From: Oscillospiraceae bacterium
GTDB taxonomy: Bacteria; Bacillota; Clostridia; Oscillospirales; Oscillospiraceae
Assembly (NCBI GenBank): GCA_015067495.1
Contig: SVMI01000007.1
Location: forward strand, 59,377-123,376
Length of the DNA: 64,000 bases
Direction: 5' to 3'
Made by a program: the position numbers and the translations under genes. Under the pieces are notes generated by a model. That model was given only the letters and a program-made list of their open reading frames with translations, did not search any database and had not been told where the DNA came from. Positions 43,201-51,980 of the stretch are shown here, piece by piece (position 1 is the first letter of the stretch; every line of letters begins with the position of its first letter).

Positions 43201-45683
43201 TTCAGCTGCTGCCATTGCGCAACTGTTCCGCCGTAGCACACATCGGTAAGACCGCACCCTTGGAAGGTATAGCTTTCAATGGTCGTAACGCCGGCAGGAA
43301 TCGAAATCCGCTTCAGCTTCGAACAGTAGCTAAAGGCGCTTCTGCCGATTTCCGTTACAGTAGTGGGTATCTCAACATAGGAAAGGCTGCCGCACTGTCC
43401 GAAGGCATTGACTCCAATGCTGACAACGCCCTCTTTCAGGATCACCGTCTCCAGCTCACTGCAGCCCGCAAACGCGCCGTCGCCCAAATTTTTGATGCCG
43501 CCCGGAACTGTGATGCTTTTGATCACCGTGCCGTAAAACACGCCGTCGCCCAGCTTCGTAAGATTCGCAGGCAGATCAATCTTCTCCAGCACCCGACAGT
43601 TTTCAAAGGCATATGTGCCGATGGAGGTGATGCTGTCCGGCAGTATGAGTGTCTTCAAATCCGTGCAATAGCTGAAGGCACTTTCTCCAATGGAGAGAAG
43701 CCCTTCTTCCAACGTCACAGAGGTCAAATTGTGGCACTTTTGAAATGCCCGGTCGCCGATGGTCTTGACACTTCCCGCAATGGTGACCGTCTCCAGATCC
43801 CGGCAGCTTGTAAAGGCATCCGCACCGATGGAAACAACGCTGTCAGGAATTTCAATTTCTTCCAAAATCGGACAGCTCATGAAGCAGCCGTCCCCAATGG
43901 ACGTCACGCCTTTGAGGTCGATCGTCGTGAGCATATCGCAGCCGCTGAAGGCATTGGTTCCCAGCGCGATCGGTGTTCCGGGGAACACCAGCGTGGTAAT
44001 CTCATCACAACCCGTGAAGGCACTTTCACCGATGCCGGTAATATAGTCGGGAATTTCCAGCTGCTTGATGTATTGGCAGCCGTAGTAAGTACCTGCCGCA
44101 ATTTCGGTTATGTTGGGAGATGTAATGATCTCGGACATATGACAGTACGCGAAGGCATACGCGCCGATTTTTGTAAGGCTTTCCGGCAGCTCCATCGAAT
44201 AGATGGCACTGTTATAGAAGCAGTAATCGCCAATGGCTTCCACGCCCGCGGGAAGCGCGACCTGATACAGCAGCTCGCAGTTATAGAACAGCTTGTCGGG
44301 CAGCTTTTTGATGCCGACGGGCAATGTTACCTTCTGCAGTTTGCTGCAGCCGTAAAAAACGCCCTTGCCCACAGAAGACACCGTGTCCGGGATCACAAAA
44401 GAGCGCAAGCCGGTGCAGTTTGTAAAGGCATAATCCCCAAGTGCTTTGACGCTCGCAGGAACGGTGACGCCAAGCACACGGCTGCATCCGTCAAAGGCAT
44501 ACGCGCCGATGCCGGTCACACCCTCTTCGATGACGATGTCAAAAATACCATCCGCATAAGCATGCCAAGGTGCTTCGCCTGCGCCGTAATCATACATATC
44601 ACCGTTGCCGTCGATGCGCAGCACTTTGTCGGCAGCCAAAGTCCATGTCAAATCCTCACCGCAGGTGCCGGAGAGCGTCTCCCCTTCTTCCGAGGCAACC
44701 GCAAAATGGATGCGTGCGTTGAGCAGATCCTCGTTGCCGGACAGCACCTCGATCTGCTTCCACTGTGCCTCAGAGCCGGCATAATACACATCCGTCAAAT
44801 GATTGCAGTCCAAAAAGCAATCCGTGCCGATGTAAGTCAGGCTGACAGGCAGGGAGATCTGCGTCATGCCGTCGCAGTAGCGGAAGCCGGGCGCGCTGTC
44901 GGAATATTTGCCGCCGATGGTCGTAATGCCCTCGGAAAGCACCGCGCTTGTAAAGGGGTACACATTCATGTAACCCTCCGTGATCTTTTCGCCGTCACCG
45001 TAGCACGTCAGAACCTTATCCTCAGAAATGACCCAGTACAGATCCTCGCCGAAATTACCGCAATAGAAGTCCTGCGGTGCGATCGTCAGACCGTCATAGC
45101 CGTCATATTCCCGATCATCCAGCTGTCCTCTGCCATGTCCGAAGCTTTTGTCGCATTGAAGGAAATTATCGTAACCATAGGTGCCATCTGTGTTATCATC
45201 CCATGTGGTGTCCATGTTGTACCACTGTCCGTACAAATTTACAACATTCCATGCGTGATCCAATGCTTGGCAGGAAATCGTCTTGCAATCCACGCCGGCT
45301 TCCTGCAGCAGATAGGAAGCAAACTGCGAATAGCCGGAACACATGGTCTTTCCGGTGGTCAAAGTCAGGTAAAAGGTTTGCTCTAAATTGCCGATCGCCA
45401 GATTGTCGTAATCATATTCGATAAACTGACATGTAAAATCGTGGATGCGTAAGACCTTGATCCAATCCGGGCTGTCGCCCAGATCCAAATATTCCATGAT
45501 TTTCTTGATGGATGCATCCTCAAAATCCCATTCACTGCTGAAATCAGCGGGATCATCCAGAATCAAGCCCTCCACATTGGTCACAATGCCGCCTTCCGCC
45601 TGCACTTCCTGCGCGTTATCCGCCGCAAACAGGCTGAGCGCAACGCATAAGCAGAAAAAGCCCAACAGTAATCGTTTCCGCAT
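40221..45683 (-). CDS. Giant BspA-like LRR surface protein with transglutaminase-like core and dockerin
   Basis: 1820 residues from the ATG at 45683 (GGGAGG upstream). Signal peptide, then residues ~50-200 a transglutaminase-like domain with Cys (GKTMCSGYSQFA), His (LDHAWNVVNLYG) and Asp (YNMDTTWDD) in order. Residues ~230-1150: BspA/LRR_5 repeats (IGDYAFTNCTGLRSFVIPDT pattern). Then zinc-binding CxxC pairs, an InlB-type repeat, a DnaJ-like CPECEGSCRG...CxxCxGxG cluster, three bacterial Ig-like (Big_3) units (VASISVTTKPNKLTYLEGDA) and, last, a two-repeat type I dockerin (GDVNGDGKITITDMLAVKAH; ADTSNDGGISITDFIQIKAS). LRR domains of this kind bind host or microbial surfaces; the dockerin would plug it into a cohesin scaffold coded elsewhere. 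Confidence 0.88.
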   Translation of the reverse strand: MRKRLLLGFFCLCVALSLFAADNAQEVQAEGGIVTNVEGLILDDPADFSSEWDFEDASIKKIMEYLDLGDSPDWIKVLRIHDFTCQFIEYDYDNLAIGNLEQTFYLTLTTGKTMCSGYSQFASYLLQEAGVDCKTISCQALDHAWNVVNLYGQWYNMDTTWDDNTDGTYGYDNFLQCDKSFGHGRGQLDDREYDGYDGLTIAPQDFYCGNFGEDLYWVISEDKVLTCYGDGEKITEGYMNVYPFTSAVLSEGITTIGGKYSDSAPGFRYCDGMTQISLPVSLTYIGTDCFLDCNHLTDVYYAGSEAQWKQIEVLSGNEDLLNARIHFAVASEEGETLSGTCGEDLTWTLAADKVLRIDGNGDMYDYGAGEAPWHAYADGIFDIVIEEGVTGIGAYAFDGCSRVLGVTVPASVKALGDYAFTNCTGLRSFVIPDTVSSVGKGVFYGCSKLQKVTLPVGIKKLPDKLFYNCELLYQVALPAGVEAIGDYCFYNSAIYSMELPESLTKIGAYAFAYCHMSEIITSPNITEIAAGTYYGCQYIKQLEIPDYITGIGESAFTGCDEITTLVFPGTPIALGTNAFSGCDMLTTIDLKGVTSIGDGCFMSCPILEEIEIPDSVVSIGADAFTSCRDLETVTIAGSVKTIGDRAFQKCHNLTSVTLEEGLLSIGESAFSYCTDLKTLILPDSITSIGTYAFENCRVLEKIDLPANLTKLGDGVFYGTVIKSITVPGGIKNLGDGAFAGCSELETVILKEGVVSIGVNAFGQCGSLSYVEIPTTVTEIGRSAFSYCSKLKRISIPAGVTTIESYTFQGCGLTDVCYGGTVAQWQQLNIGSQNGKLTNATIHYSEALEGNDGICNNALTTFWYITPDDELVIYGNGEVVTRGWSSYADQIKSITIMPGITSVSGGVFSTMKSLTTVRIPDSATAIDGFQFCTALTSIVLPDSVKSLGDFAFMGCSSLTDVTLPSGLTALPAGTFVSCSYLYNVTLPEGLTSIGNDAFSYCTALTDIVIPAGVTEIAPSAFFGCSGLRQIEIPAGVTTIGEDAFCGCTALESIVLPASVSKISAGAFSDCNGLEQVLYAGSVQQKKGMVIDYWNDLLTDAAWSYGSCTTTKLHTYDDCSDTACNVCGNVREETHAYQWVIDEFFCTSGGKQHEECTVCHAVRNENTVVPAVLQHNYEWIIIKDANGCMAGVKRCECTVCHTVMYDNVAIPATDDHTFTDADDSVCNVCLKEFIVVTFVIDAETVVTTRNAGNKPINMPGSIPDRDGYRLVGWSPIEGGATELWAMGTYYVPQSTTFYALWEKLCPECEGSCRGIYDCLLCSGSGSMADGRVCYRCAGTGKNTWECAVCWGSGVMERAYSSAPAAPEVQRADAHTVVLKTLENGEYSLDGIHWQDSPVFENLVAGKTYTFYQRYGQTDEILTSEMSKPLVYIPHDHSYDGDTCTVCGAVRTLVSIALTTKPDKTVYYAGDAFSAAGGKVTAYYNDGSFSIIDLTEDMVWSYNSYMVGVQSLTVYYNGTTTTLEIEVTEKTVVSISVTSKPSKQIYLEGEALDLTGMVITANYNNGTGRVVGGYSISGYSITPGTKTITITYEGKTASFTVTVEAKTVASISVTTKPNKLTYLEGDAFDKTGMVVTVYYNNQTSAVVKDYTVSGYTATAGTKTITVTYGGKTATFMVTVKSRVPSAITSSKYTVRGTTIRKIAAGTAVRTLLSGLNEEIYCRVYNGNTEAAAKEIIATGMTVKLMDGNAVKASYTAVVTGDVNGDGKITITDMLAVKAHILKKSTLAGAYAQAADTSNDGGISITDFIQIKASILNKGDIVPN

Positions 45684-45733
45684 TTCAATTCCTCCCGGCA
45701 ATACACATCGTGTATGCAGATCATAGTATGACT

Positions 45734-45761
45734 ATTATAGCACGTCATTTTTTCTTTTCAA
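45734..45761 (-). promoter_or_regulatory. Promoter of the LRR protein gene
   Basis: On the - strand: TTGAAA, 16 bases, TATAAT, about 50 bases before the ATG. Confidence 0.7.
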
Positions 45762-45772
45762 GGAAAACGAAG

Positions 45773-45800
45773 AAAAACCACGGCAAAAGCCGTGGTTTTT
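45773..45800. terminator. Terminator after the Ig-like surface protein gene
   Basis: AAAAACCACGGC - aaaa - GCCGTGGTTTTT, 12 bp, T-runs on both strands; ends the operon that starts at 53538. Confidence 0.92.
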
Positions 45801-45835
45801 CTGTCTATCCTTTGGGTAGTCTGTCTTTTTCGTAA

Positions 45836-46777
45836 TTACGCTTTTTTCTTCACCAACAGAACTGCCACGCCAACGCCTGCACCTGCAGCCGCCAGACCCA
45901 CCAGCACCAGGCTCCACCAGGGGGCGCCATTGTCTTTCTGGGGCTTATCCTGTTCGTTGCCCGCCGGCTTGGTTTCATCAGTGGGCTGCTTCTGTTCGGT
46001 ACTTTCCGTAGGCTGAGAATTGTCGGGCTCCGTGTCGTCAGGATTTTCTGTCGGGAGATCGGGTGTCTTTTCCGTAACCGTCACCGGCACGATGCTGCTA
46101 TAGGCGATGCCACCGTCGGAGGTGGATACCTGACATACATAATTCCGGGTGCCTACCACAGAGGTATCCAATTTCAAAGAATCGCTCTGCTGCGCATCAG
46201 TTACAGCACTGATGTCATTCATAGAACCCGTCGTGGTCTCAAACCACCGGTAAGTCAGCTGGACATCCTCTGCCGGAGATGTAGCCACGCAGCGGATTTC
46301 CGCCTCTGCGCCCTGCTCCACCGTCACCTGAGCAGGGATCTCCAGAATGCTGGGGGGCGCACCGAAATCCTTCACGGAGACCCTGACCTTCTGACTGGTA
46401 ACAGTATTATGACCGTCTTCAATCACGCACCAGATGTGGGCGCCGTCCATATCGTACTCGATGCCACCGAAGGTATAGGTGAAGGTGTTTGCATCCGGTT
46501 GCTGAGGACCGTAGGTTTCACCTGCATAAGGTTCCCAATCCTGCATGGCACCGCTGGTATCCGAAATATTATAGGTCTGGCCCAACCAGTCCAGATACCA
46601 TGTCGCCGTCAGATTTGTACCCTCTGCCTTCACGATGTAAAGCGCCACATCATACTGGGTGTAGGTGGGACTTTGAGGCTGCAGCGTAATCACAGGACCA
46701 TCAGAAGCTGCCATAGCAGACACAGCCAAAGCACACAGCAGCAGACAGCATAATGCTATAGATAGAATTTTTTTCAT
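45836..46777 (-). CDS. Membrane-anchored surface protein with Ig-like domains
   Basis: 313 residues from the ATG at 46777 (GAGGAA upstream; the first 45 residues of the track ORF are not coding). Sec signal ending in SAMAA, two Ig-like units (the second: PAQVTVEQGAEAEIRCVATS ... YVCQVSTSDGGIAYSSIVPV, with the paired Cys), a low-complexity Thr/Pro/Glu linker, one membrane helix and KKKA. This stalk-plus-helix ending is shared by the proteins at 46825, 55044 and 59741. It hangs in the medium from the membrane; ligand unknown. Confidence 0.8.
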   Translation of the reverse strand: MKKILSIALCCLLLCALAVSAMAASDGPVITLQPQSPTYTQYDVALYIVKAEGTNLTATWYLDWLGQTYNISDTSGAMQDWEPYAGETYGPQQPDANTFTYTFGGIEYDMDGAHIWCVIEDGHNTVTSQKVRVSVKDFGAPPSILEIPAQVTVEQGAEAEIRCVATSPAEDVQLTYRWFETTTGSMNDISAVTDAQQSDSLKLDTSVVGTRNYVCQVSTSDGGIAYSSIVPVTVTEKTPDLPTENPDDTEPDNSQPTESTEQKQPTDETKPAGNEQDKPQKDNGAPWWSLVLVGLAAAGAGVGVAVLLVKKKA

Positions 46778-46824
46778 ATTATATTTCCTCGCATAAATTC
46801 TTATTTTACGTTCGCAAAACGAAA

Positions 46825-48606
46825 TCAATGCTTCTTTTTCTTCAAAATCAGCACTGTTGCCACGATGGCTGCGCAGAAGCAGAGGACACCCACCACAAGG
46901 ACGATGACCCATGTATCGATGCCGGAAGGCTCTTCCTGGTCGTCAGGCTGGACGGGAGTGGTTTCCGTGGGGGCGGGGTCTTCCTTGATGGTGTGGTTGC
47001 AGGTGGAACACTTGCCATCGGTGAACTCATGGAGCATCCGGGTCTCGGTCAGCACCTCCTGGCAGTTGCTGCAGGTGCGCCAGTGGTATTCGTCATCAAC
47101 GCTCCAGTTATCGGAAGTGACATGACCCACAGGCGGAACGAAGACACTCGTATCGGCAGGCAGCTGTTCTTTGCCTTCCGCATCCAAGAACAGAGCAGTA
47201 CAACCGGTGCAGGCATAATGGGCGATGGTACCGGAGGCCAGACAGGTCGGCTTCACTTCGGGCAGGAATTTCAGCTCGTGGGTGTGGTTCTTGACCGGCT
47301 CGATCACGTAGTCGCACTCGGTACACTTCTGAGGTGTGGTTTCGGTGGCTGCGGGGCCGGGCTTATGAGCCTCGATCTCGCTGTGGATTCTGCAATCGGC
47401 ACAGATCCATGCATGTCCCTCGGAATCCTTATAAAGGTAAGTGGGACTCCATTTGTGTTCGGCGCTCACATCGCCATAGGCAAAGTCGCAGGTGGTACAG
47501 ACAGCCTTCTTGATGCAGGTGGCGGTGCCGCCGGAGTGGGCAGCAGTGGTGCCGGGGATCACTTCTTTACAAGTGGTGCACTTCTTGTAGTGATGGGTAC
47601 CGTTGTAGCTCCATGCACCTTCCTTATGACCGTCTGCGGGAATAATACCATAGCCGTCCAGGTCGGTGATTTCTTTTTGAGCGGCGGCATCCTCATAGCA
47701 CTTACCGCAGCTGCACTCGTAATAAGCCTTGAAGCCGGGCATCACGCAGGTCGGCTTTTGCAACTGTACCAGCTGGGGAGCGCAGGTGTGAGACGCCTCA
47801 CATGCGGGGAACGTGTAGAGGACCTCAATGACCTCACGGCCTTCCTGCTCATAAGCTTTGTTCACCTTATCTGCAGCCCAGCTGTTGATGGTGGCATCGA
47901 CCTGGGGCTTACCGTACTCGTCTGTCTTAAAGGTAAAGCCGCCTTCCCGGTTGGCACAAAGCCAAATGCACAGCTGATATACGTGGCCCTCGATGAAGGT
48001 ATCGGAGCTGTCCAGCGTTTTGTTGCTGGTCTTATCGATCCAAACCACAGGCTGCGTATGGTAGAAGCCGTAGGAGCTGCTGCCCAGAGAGAAGGAATAA
48101 CCGGGCATATTGCCCGCCACCGGGGTGGGAACGCCCTTGATCAGCACGCTGCTGATCTTCGCGCCGGGCAGAGGATCGTATTCGCAGGTGACCGTCACTT
48201 CCTTGATTCGGTTCTGGCTGTCTCTGTCGTGTATTTCCAGAAAAGAAATCGCTTTGCCGTTGACCGTAAGCGCTGCAGCCAGATCGCCATTGGCATCTGT
48301 CGCAAGATAGGTTCCTTCGTTCAGTCTGACCCGGACCACAACTTTATAGGCAATGCCTGCCATAAATTCATCATGTTGATTGAGTTTCATGTTAAAGCCG
48401 GGAGAATTTTCCTGCCAGGTCACGATCTCATACCCGATCTCATCTGTGGGGAACTCCGGAGTAAAATCCGGAGTGAAGCTGGCAACCGGTTCATCCAGAC
48501 GGATATTAAAATGGGTCAGACCCTCTGCGGAAGCAGTTTGGAAAAGGGCAGGCAGGAGCATCAATGCCAAAGCCACACACAACAGCGCGCTTAAAAAACG
48601 TTTCAT
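46825..48606 (-). CDS. Membrane-anchored surface protein with Cys-pair modules
   Basis: 593 residues from the ATG at 48606 (GGAGG six bases upstream). Sec signal (LFQTASA), two ~120-residue beta units (d-F-x-x-G-x-x-Y-x-v pattern: DTFIEGHVYQLCIWL), then a chain of short CxxC modules (PTCVMPGFKAYYECSCGKCY, HYKKCTTCKEV, KCTECDYV, WRTCSNCQEV, KCSTCNHT), a Thr/Pro-rich linker, one membrane helix and KKKKH. The module order is shared with the 59741 protein, so the two are paralogues in different operons. The CxxC pairs could bind zinc or form disulfides; no enzyme motif is seen. Confidence 0.78.
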   Translation of the reverse strand: MKRFLSALLCVALALMLLPALFQTASAEGLTHFNIRLDEPVASFTPDFTPEFPTDEIGYEIVTWQENSPGFNMKLNQHDEFMAGIAYKVVVRVRLNEGTYLATDANGDLAAALTVNGKAISFLEIHDRDSQNRIKEVTVTCEYDPLPGAKISSVLIKGVPTPVAGNMPGYSFSLGSSSYGFYHTQPVVWIDKTSNKTLDSSDTFIEGHVYQLCIWLCANREGGFTFKTDEYGKPQVDATINSWAADKVNKAYEQEGREVIEVLYTFPACEASHTCAPQLVQLQKPTCVMPGFKAYYECSCGKCYEDAAAQKEITDLDGYGIIPADGHKEGAWSYNGTHHYKKCTTCKEVIPGTTAAHSGGTATCIKKAVCTTCDFAYGDVSAEHKWSPTYLYKDSEGHAWICADCRIHSEIEAHKPGPAATETTPQKCTECDYVIEPVKNHTHELKFLPEVKPTCLASGTIAHYACTGCTALFLDAEGKEQLPADTSVFVPPVGHVTSDNWSVDDEYHWRTCSNCQEVLTETRMLHEFTDGKCSTCNHTIKEDPAPTETTPVQPDDQEEPSGIDTWVIVLVVGVLCFCAAIVATVLILKKKKH

Positions 48607-48628
48607 AATGTACCTCCGAATTCTTTTT

Positions 48629-49399
48629 TTAGAACTTGCCGCCTCCGCCTCCATGGGTATTGCCGGAGGAGGAAGTATGGGTAGATGAACCGCTGGACTT
48701 GGGCCGCTCGGTCTTGATCACCTTGGTGTACAGGAACAGATCCTGAGCGTTGGTCAGCTTCAGGCTGCCGGAGTTTACGTAGGCATCTGCCTTCAGCTGC
48801 TTCCGAACAGATTTCAGCTCCCGTTTCATAGGGCCGGTGACGATCAGCGCCGCCACCAGACCGATGCCCAAAGAAATGATGAGCGTCAGCACCACATTAA
48901 AGGGCTCTTTGGGGAGGTTGTGGGTGTCATAGGGATCACCGGTATTTGCCTGCGCGATAAACTCGTCACACAGATCCGCAAATGTATGGAAGGCATCGGC
49001 ATACTCGCCGTCGGAAAGCATCGGCAGGAAGTGTTCAGACATATACTCCAGACCCGCATCGGTAACCACTTTGATGCCGTAGCCGGTGGTGGAAATATGC
49101 CAGTCACTGTACTCCATGCTCACCAGCAGGAGAATGCCGTCTTTTCCGTAGTCGTTATAATCGAACCAATCGTCTGCAAAAGTCTCCGGGGTCTTCCCCC
49201 CGGTGGAGTCTACGGTGACAACGACGATGTCCAAACCATGGCGGGTGCTGATCTCGTCCAGCTTTTTCTCCAGCTGCGCCGCTTCAGCATCGGTCAGCAG
49301 TTCGCCATTGTCAACCAGACGAGGGGCTGTGGCATGGACCGTAAGGCACAGGGTCATCAGCAGGCAGAGGATGATCGCAATACTTAGAATTTTTCTCAT
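48629..49399 (-). CDS. ydjH: TPM-domain membrane protein (YdjH-like)
   Basis: 256 residues. Sec-type signal, then a TPM domain (residues 25-165) with the family's RLVDNGELLTDAEAAQLEKK start and IVVVTVDSTGGKTPETFADD core, a membrane helix near residue 175 and a Ser/Gly tail (GNTHGGGGGKF). TPM domains are thought to act in membrane-protein repair or as phosphatase-like modules outside the membrane. It follows ydjG- and ydjI-like genes as in the B. subtilis ydjFGHI stress operon. Confidence 0.82.
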   Translation of the reverse strand: MRKILSIAIILCLLMTLCLTVHATAPRLVDNGELLTDAEAAQLEKKLDEISTRHGLDIVVVTVDSTGGKTPETFADDWFDYNDYGKDGILLLVSMEYSDWHISTTGYGIKVVTDAGLEYMSEHFLPMLSDGEYADAFHTFADLCDEFIAQANTGDPYDTHNLPKEPFNVVLTLIISLGIGLVAALIVTGPMKRELKSVRKQLKADAYVNSGSLKLTNAQDLFLYTKVIKTERPKSSGSSTHTSSSGNTHGGGGGKF

Positions 49400-49412
49400 A
49401 GCACGCTCCTCC

Positions 49413-50486
49413 TCAGATCAACCAGAGCAGATAGCTCAGGGCATAGGCGACAGCCGTAGCTGCGGCAGTAACGCCAAAGAACCACCTCTTATAGATTCCC
49501 TTGTCTATGGGCAGATCACCCACAAACTTGCCGGTCTGTCCGTTCATGGCAAAGGTGTAGGTTTTGTCCTTCCACTTGGTATTCAAAATCCACACGGGGT
49601 ACAGAGCATATCGGGTCTTGCCCTGAGTCAGTTGCACACTGGTATGCTCCGGGATCAGGCTGGTGTAGCCGCTGACCGTTTTGGCGATTGACTCCTCGGT
49701 GCTGCGCTTGATCCGCGCATTTGCCCGTTCGATGCAGCTGTCGGCATCGGCATCATACTTGTCAGCCAGGTAGCCGGCAAGATAAGCCGTCTGGAAATCC
49801 ACAGCCTTGGAGCTGTCAAATGGCTCTATAGACTCCATCAGAGTGTTATCCATTTTGGAAGAGCCATCCACGGGGATCCGGGCAAACTGCAGAGATCCGC
49901 TGCGTCTGACCGCATAGTAGCTGGTCTTGGTGTAGTTGTACCGGCTGTCGCTCCAGGTTTGAACGATGGTGCCCTTGTAGCGCACATCTGCCTGAGCGCC
50001 GGCATCAAACAGCCAAACCGGCACATAGATGCCCTGAATTTCTTTCAGGTGGTTTTCGTTCTTGAAGACCTTGGGCAGCAGGCGCTTGCCCATATAGTGC
50101 TTTTTCAGGCCGGCAATGGCAGTTTTCTTATCCACCCTAAAGGGGATCACAAGATCCGGCTTCAATACGCCGGCAAACTGCTGCATCATCACCACCGGGT
50201 TTCCACAGTAGGGGCAGGCAGTGGCAGCCGTCTGGTCATCGCCCAGAATTTCGCCACCGCAGGTGTTGCACACATAGGCCCGTATGCCTTCCACCAGCTG
50301 CTCCGATGTGGAGGATTCCCAGACCATAGCATCGTCCCGGTCTTCGTGGAGGGCATCGTCGTAAGCGGCCAGAGTTTTCATTTCAAACTCTGTGTCGCAA
50401 TAGGGGCATTTCATTTTCTGCAGCCTTGCGTCGAAGGCAATCGCGCCATCACAGCAAGGGCATTTATATTCTTGTAATACAGCCAT
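49413..50486 (-). CDS. ydjG: Double zinc-ribbon membrane protein (YdjG-like)
   Basis: 357 residues, GAGGAGG upstream of the ATG. Two CxxC...CxxC zinc ribbons: residues 9-29 (CPCCDGAIAF ... CPYCDTEFEM) and residues 73-98 (CNTCGGEI ... CPYCGNPVV). A long beta-rich middle domain and one C-terminal membrane segment (FFGVTAAATAVAYALSYLLW) follow, so the ribbons probably face the cytoplasm. In B. subtilis the homologous gene lies in the sigma-W envelope-stress operon with SPFH and TPM partners; the order here is the same. Confidence 0.82.
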   Translation of the reverse strand: MAVLQEYKCPCCDGAIAFDARLQKMKCPYCDTEFEMKTLAAYDDALHEDRDDAMVWESSTSEQLVEGIRAYVCNTCGGEILGDDQTAATACPYCGNPVVMMQQFAGVLKPDLVIPFRVDKKTAIAGLKKHYMGKRLLPKVFKNENHLKEIQGIYVPVWLFDAGAQADVRYKGTIVQTWSDSRYNYTKTSYYAVRRSGSLQFARIPVDGSSKMDNTLMESIEPFDSSKAVDFQTAYLAGYLADKYDADADSCIERANARIKRSTEESIAKTVSGYTSLIPEHTSVQLTQGKTRYALYPVWILNTKWKDKTYTFAMNGQTGKFVGDLPIDKGIYKRWFFGVTAAATAVAYALSYLLWLI

Positions 50487-50499
50487 TGGCTTTCCCTCC

Positions 50500-51906
50500 T
50501 CAGATCACGTCACCGTTATCGAAGGGGTCACCGCACTCAGGGCAGAATTTGGGAGCCTTGGTAGGATCCTCGGGCTGCCAGCCGCACTTATCGCACTTAT
50601 ACTGGGGAATGCCGACAGGCTTCTTCGCACCGCAGTTCTGGCAGAACTTGCCGGTGTTTGTCGCACCGCAGGAACAAGTCCAGCCTTCTGCCACAGCAGG
50701 CTTGGGGCTGCCGCACTCAGGGCAGAACTTGCCGATAGCGGTAGTACCACACTTGCAGGTCCAGCTGCCGGTCGCCTGCGGTTCAGGCTTCTTGGCACCG
50801 CATTCGGGGCAAAACTTGCCGGTAGCGGTTGCGCCGCAGGCGCACCGCCAGCCATCAGCGGCAGAAGCTGCCTGCTGCTGTGCTTGTTGCTGCTGACCCG
50901 CAGCGTAAAACTGCTGAGCTGCATTGAAGCCACCGCCCATAGCACCGCCTGCCATGCCCATACCCATAAAGCCGGTCATGGCGCCGGCAGAGTTACCGGC
51001 TGCGGTCTCCATAGCATTTGCGGTAGCGGTAGCCATACGGCCGGCCATCATCGCGGCATTGGAGCCATAGGACATGCTGTCTTCCATCTCCTGAATCTTC
51101 TTCATATCCTCAGGGTTCAGGGTGATGGGATTCAGGGCAATCTTTTCAACAGAAATACCACGGTCCAGCCAGTCGCTGCGCAGGGCCTCATTCATGGCAT
51201 TTTTCAGTTCGTTGACCTTTGCGGGCAACTGAGCCGGACGCAGTTCCAGCTCTGCCAGTGCGCCCAAAGCGGGCTGCAACGCGGAAATAAACTCGGTCTT
51301 CAGCTGAGCGTCGATCTTGTCACGGGTGAAATCGTATTCCACGTTGCCGCAGACCTTCGCGTAGAACAGCACGGGGTCGGAAATGATATAAGAATACACG
51401 CCGTTGCAGCGAACATTGACCGTACGGCTGAAGCCGACACGCTTATTCATAACCTCAAAGATGATAGGGCTGGGGGTACCGAATTTGTTGCCCATGATCT
51501 CCTTGGTGTTGAAGTAGTAGACACGCTGATCCTTGCCGGTGTCGCCACCATAGGTGAAACGCTTGCCGATCGCCTTGAAGGTATTCTTCAGGCTCTCGCC
51601 AAAAGAGCCAGCAAAGATGGAGGGCTCCGTAGAAGTATCGTATGTATATTCACCGGGCTCAGCGCAGACCTCCACGACCTTGCCCTGCTCCACAATGATC
51701 ATACACTGACCATCGGCAACAGCGATGCCGGAGCCGTTGGAAATGATGTTATCGCTGGCCTTGGTGTTGGAACTACGGCCGCTGATGCGCTTTTGACCCT
51801 TGATCACAAGGGTGTCCATATCCATTGCTTCGCAGTAGAAATATTCTTTCCACTGATCGGCCAAAACACCGCCCAGTGCGCCAACACCTGCTTTAATAAG
51901 TCCCAT
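50500..51906 (-). CDS. ydjI: SPFH-domain protein with C-terminal zinc ribbons (YdjI-like)
   Basis: 468 residues, AAGGAG upstream. Residues 1-310 match B. subtilis YdjI (the 'virion core protein-like' SPFH family): GGVLADQWKEYFYCEAMDMD, KGQKRISGRSSNTK, NGSGIAVADGQCMIIVEQGK. A coiled-coil/Gly-Met-Ala-rich linker follows, then four zinc-ribbon CxCG ... CPECG pairs (residues 350-465), which the Bacillus protein lacks or has fewer of. SPFH proteins form membrane rings or rafts and guard against envelope stress. The extra ribbons suggest added protein or nucleic-acid contacts. Confidence 0.86.
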   Translation of the reverse strand: MGLIKAGVGALGGVLADQWKEYFYCEAMDMDTLVIKGQKRISGRSSNTKASDNIISNGSGIAVADGQCMIIVEQGKVVEVCAEPGEYTYDTSTEPSIFAGSFGESLKNTFKAIGKRFTYGGDTGKDQRVYYFNTKEIMGNKFGTPSPIIFEVMNKRVGFSRTVNVRCNGVYSYIISDPVLFYAKVCGNVEYDFTRDKIDAQLKTEFISALQPALGALAELELRPAQLPAKVNELKNAMNEALRSDWLDRGISVEKIALNPITLNPEDMKKIQEMEDSMSYGSNAAMMAGRMATATANAMETAAGNSAGAMTGFMGMGMAGGAMGGGFNAAQQFYAAGQQQQAQQQAASAADGWRCACGATATGKFCPECGAKKPEPQATGSWTCKCGTTAIGKFCPECGSPKPAVAEGWTCSCGATNTGKFCQNCGAKKPVGIPQYKCDKCGWQPEDPTKAPKFCPECGDPFDNGDVI

Positions 51907-51980
51907 ATTACGTTCTCCTTTTCACTTTATTTAGGGAATAGGGTTTTTTATTCTTTTGGTGGATCTTTGAACGAGCCGCA

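Noticed and set aside
40356-45386. 1676-residue ORF on the + strand opposite the LRR protein
   Set aside because: No ribosome site, no family likeness, repeat pattern mirrors the LRR gene. Codon bias and repeats of the real gene keep stops out of this antisense frame.
46828-48594. 588-residue + strand ORF opposite the 46825 gene
   Set aside because: Antisense shadow with Gly/Leu-rich composition and no support.
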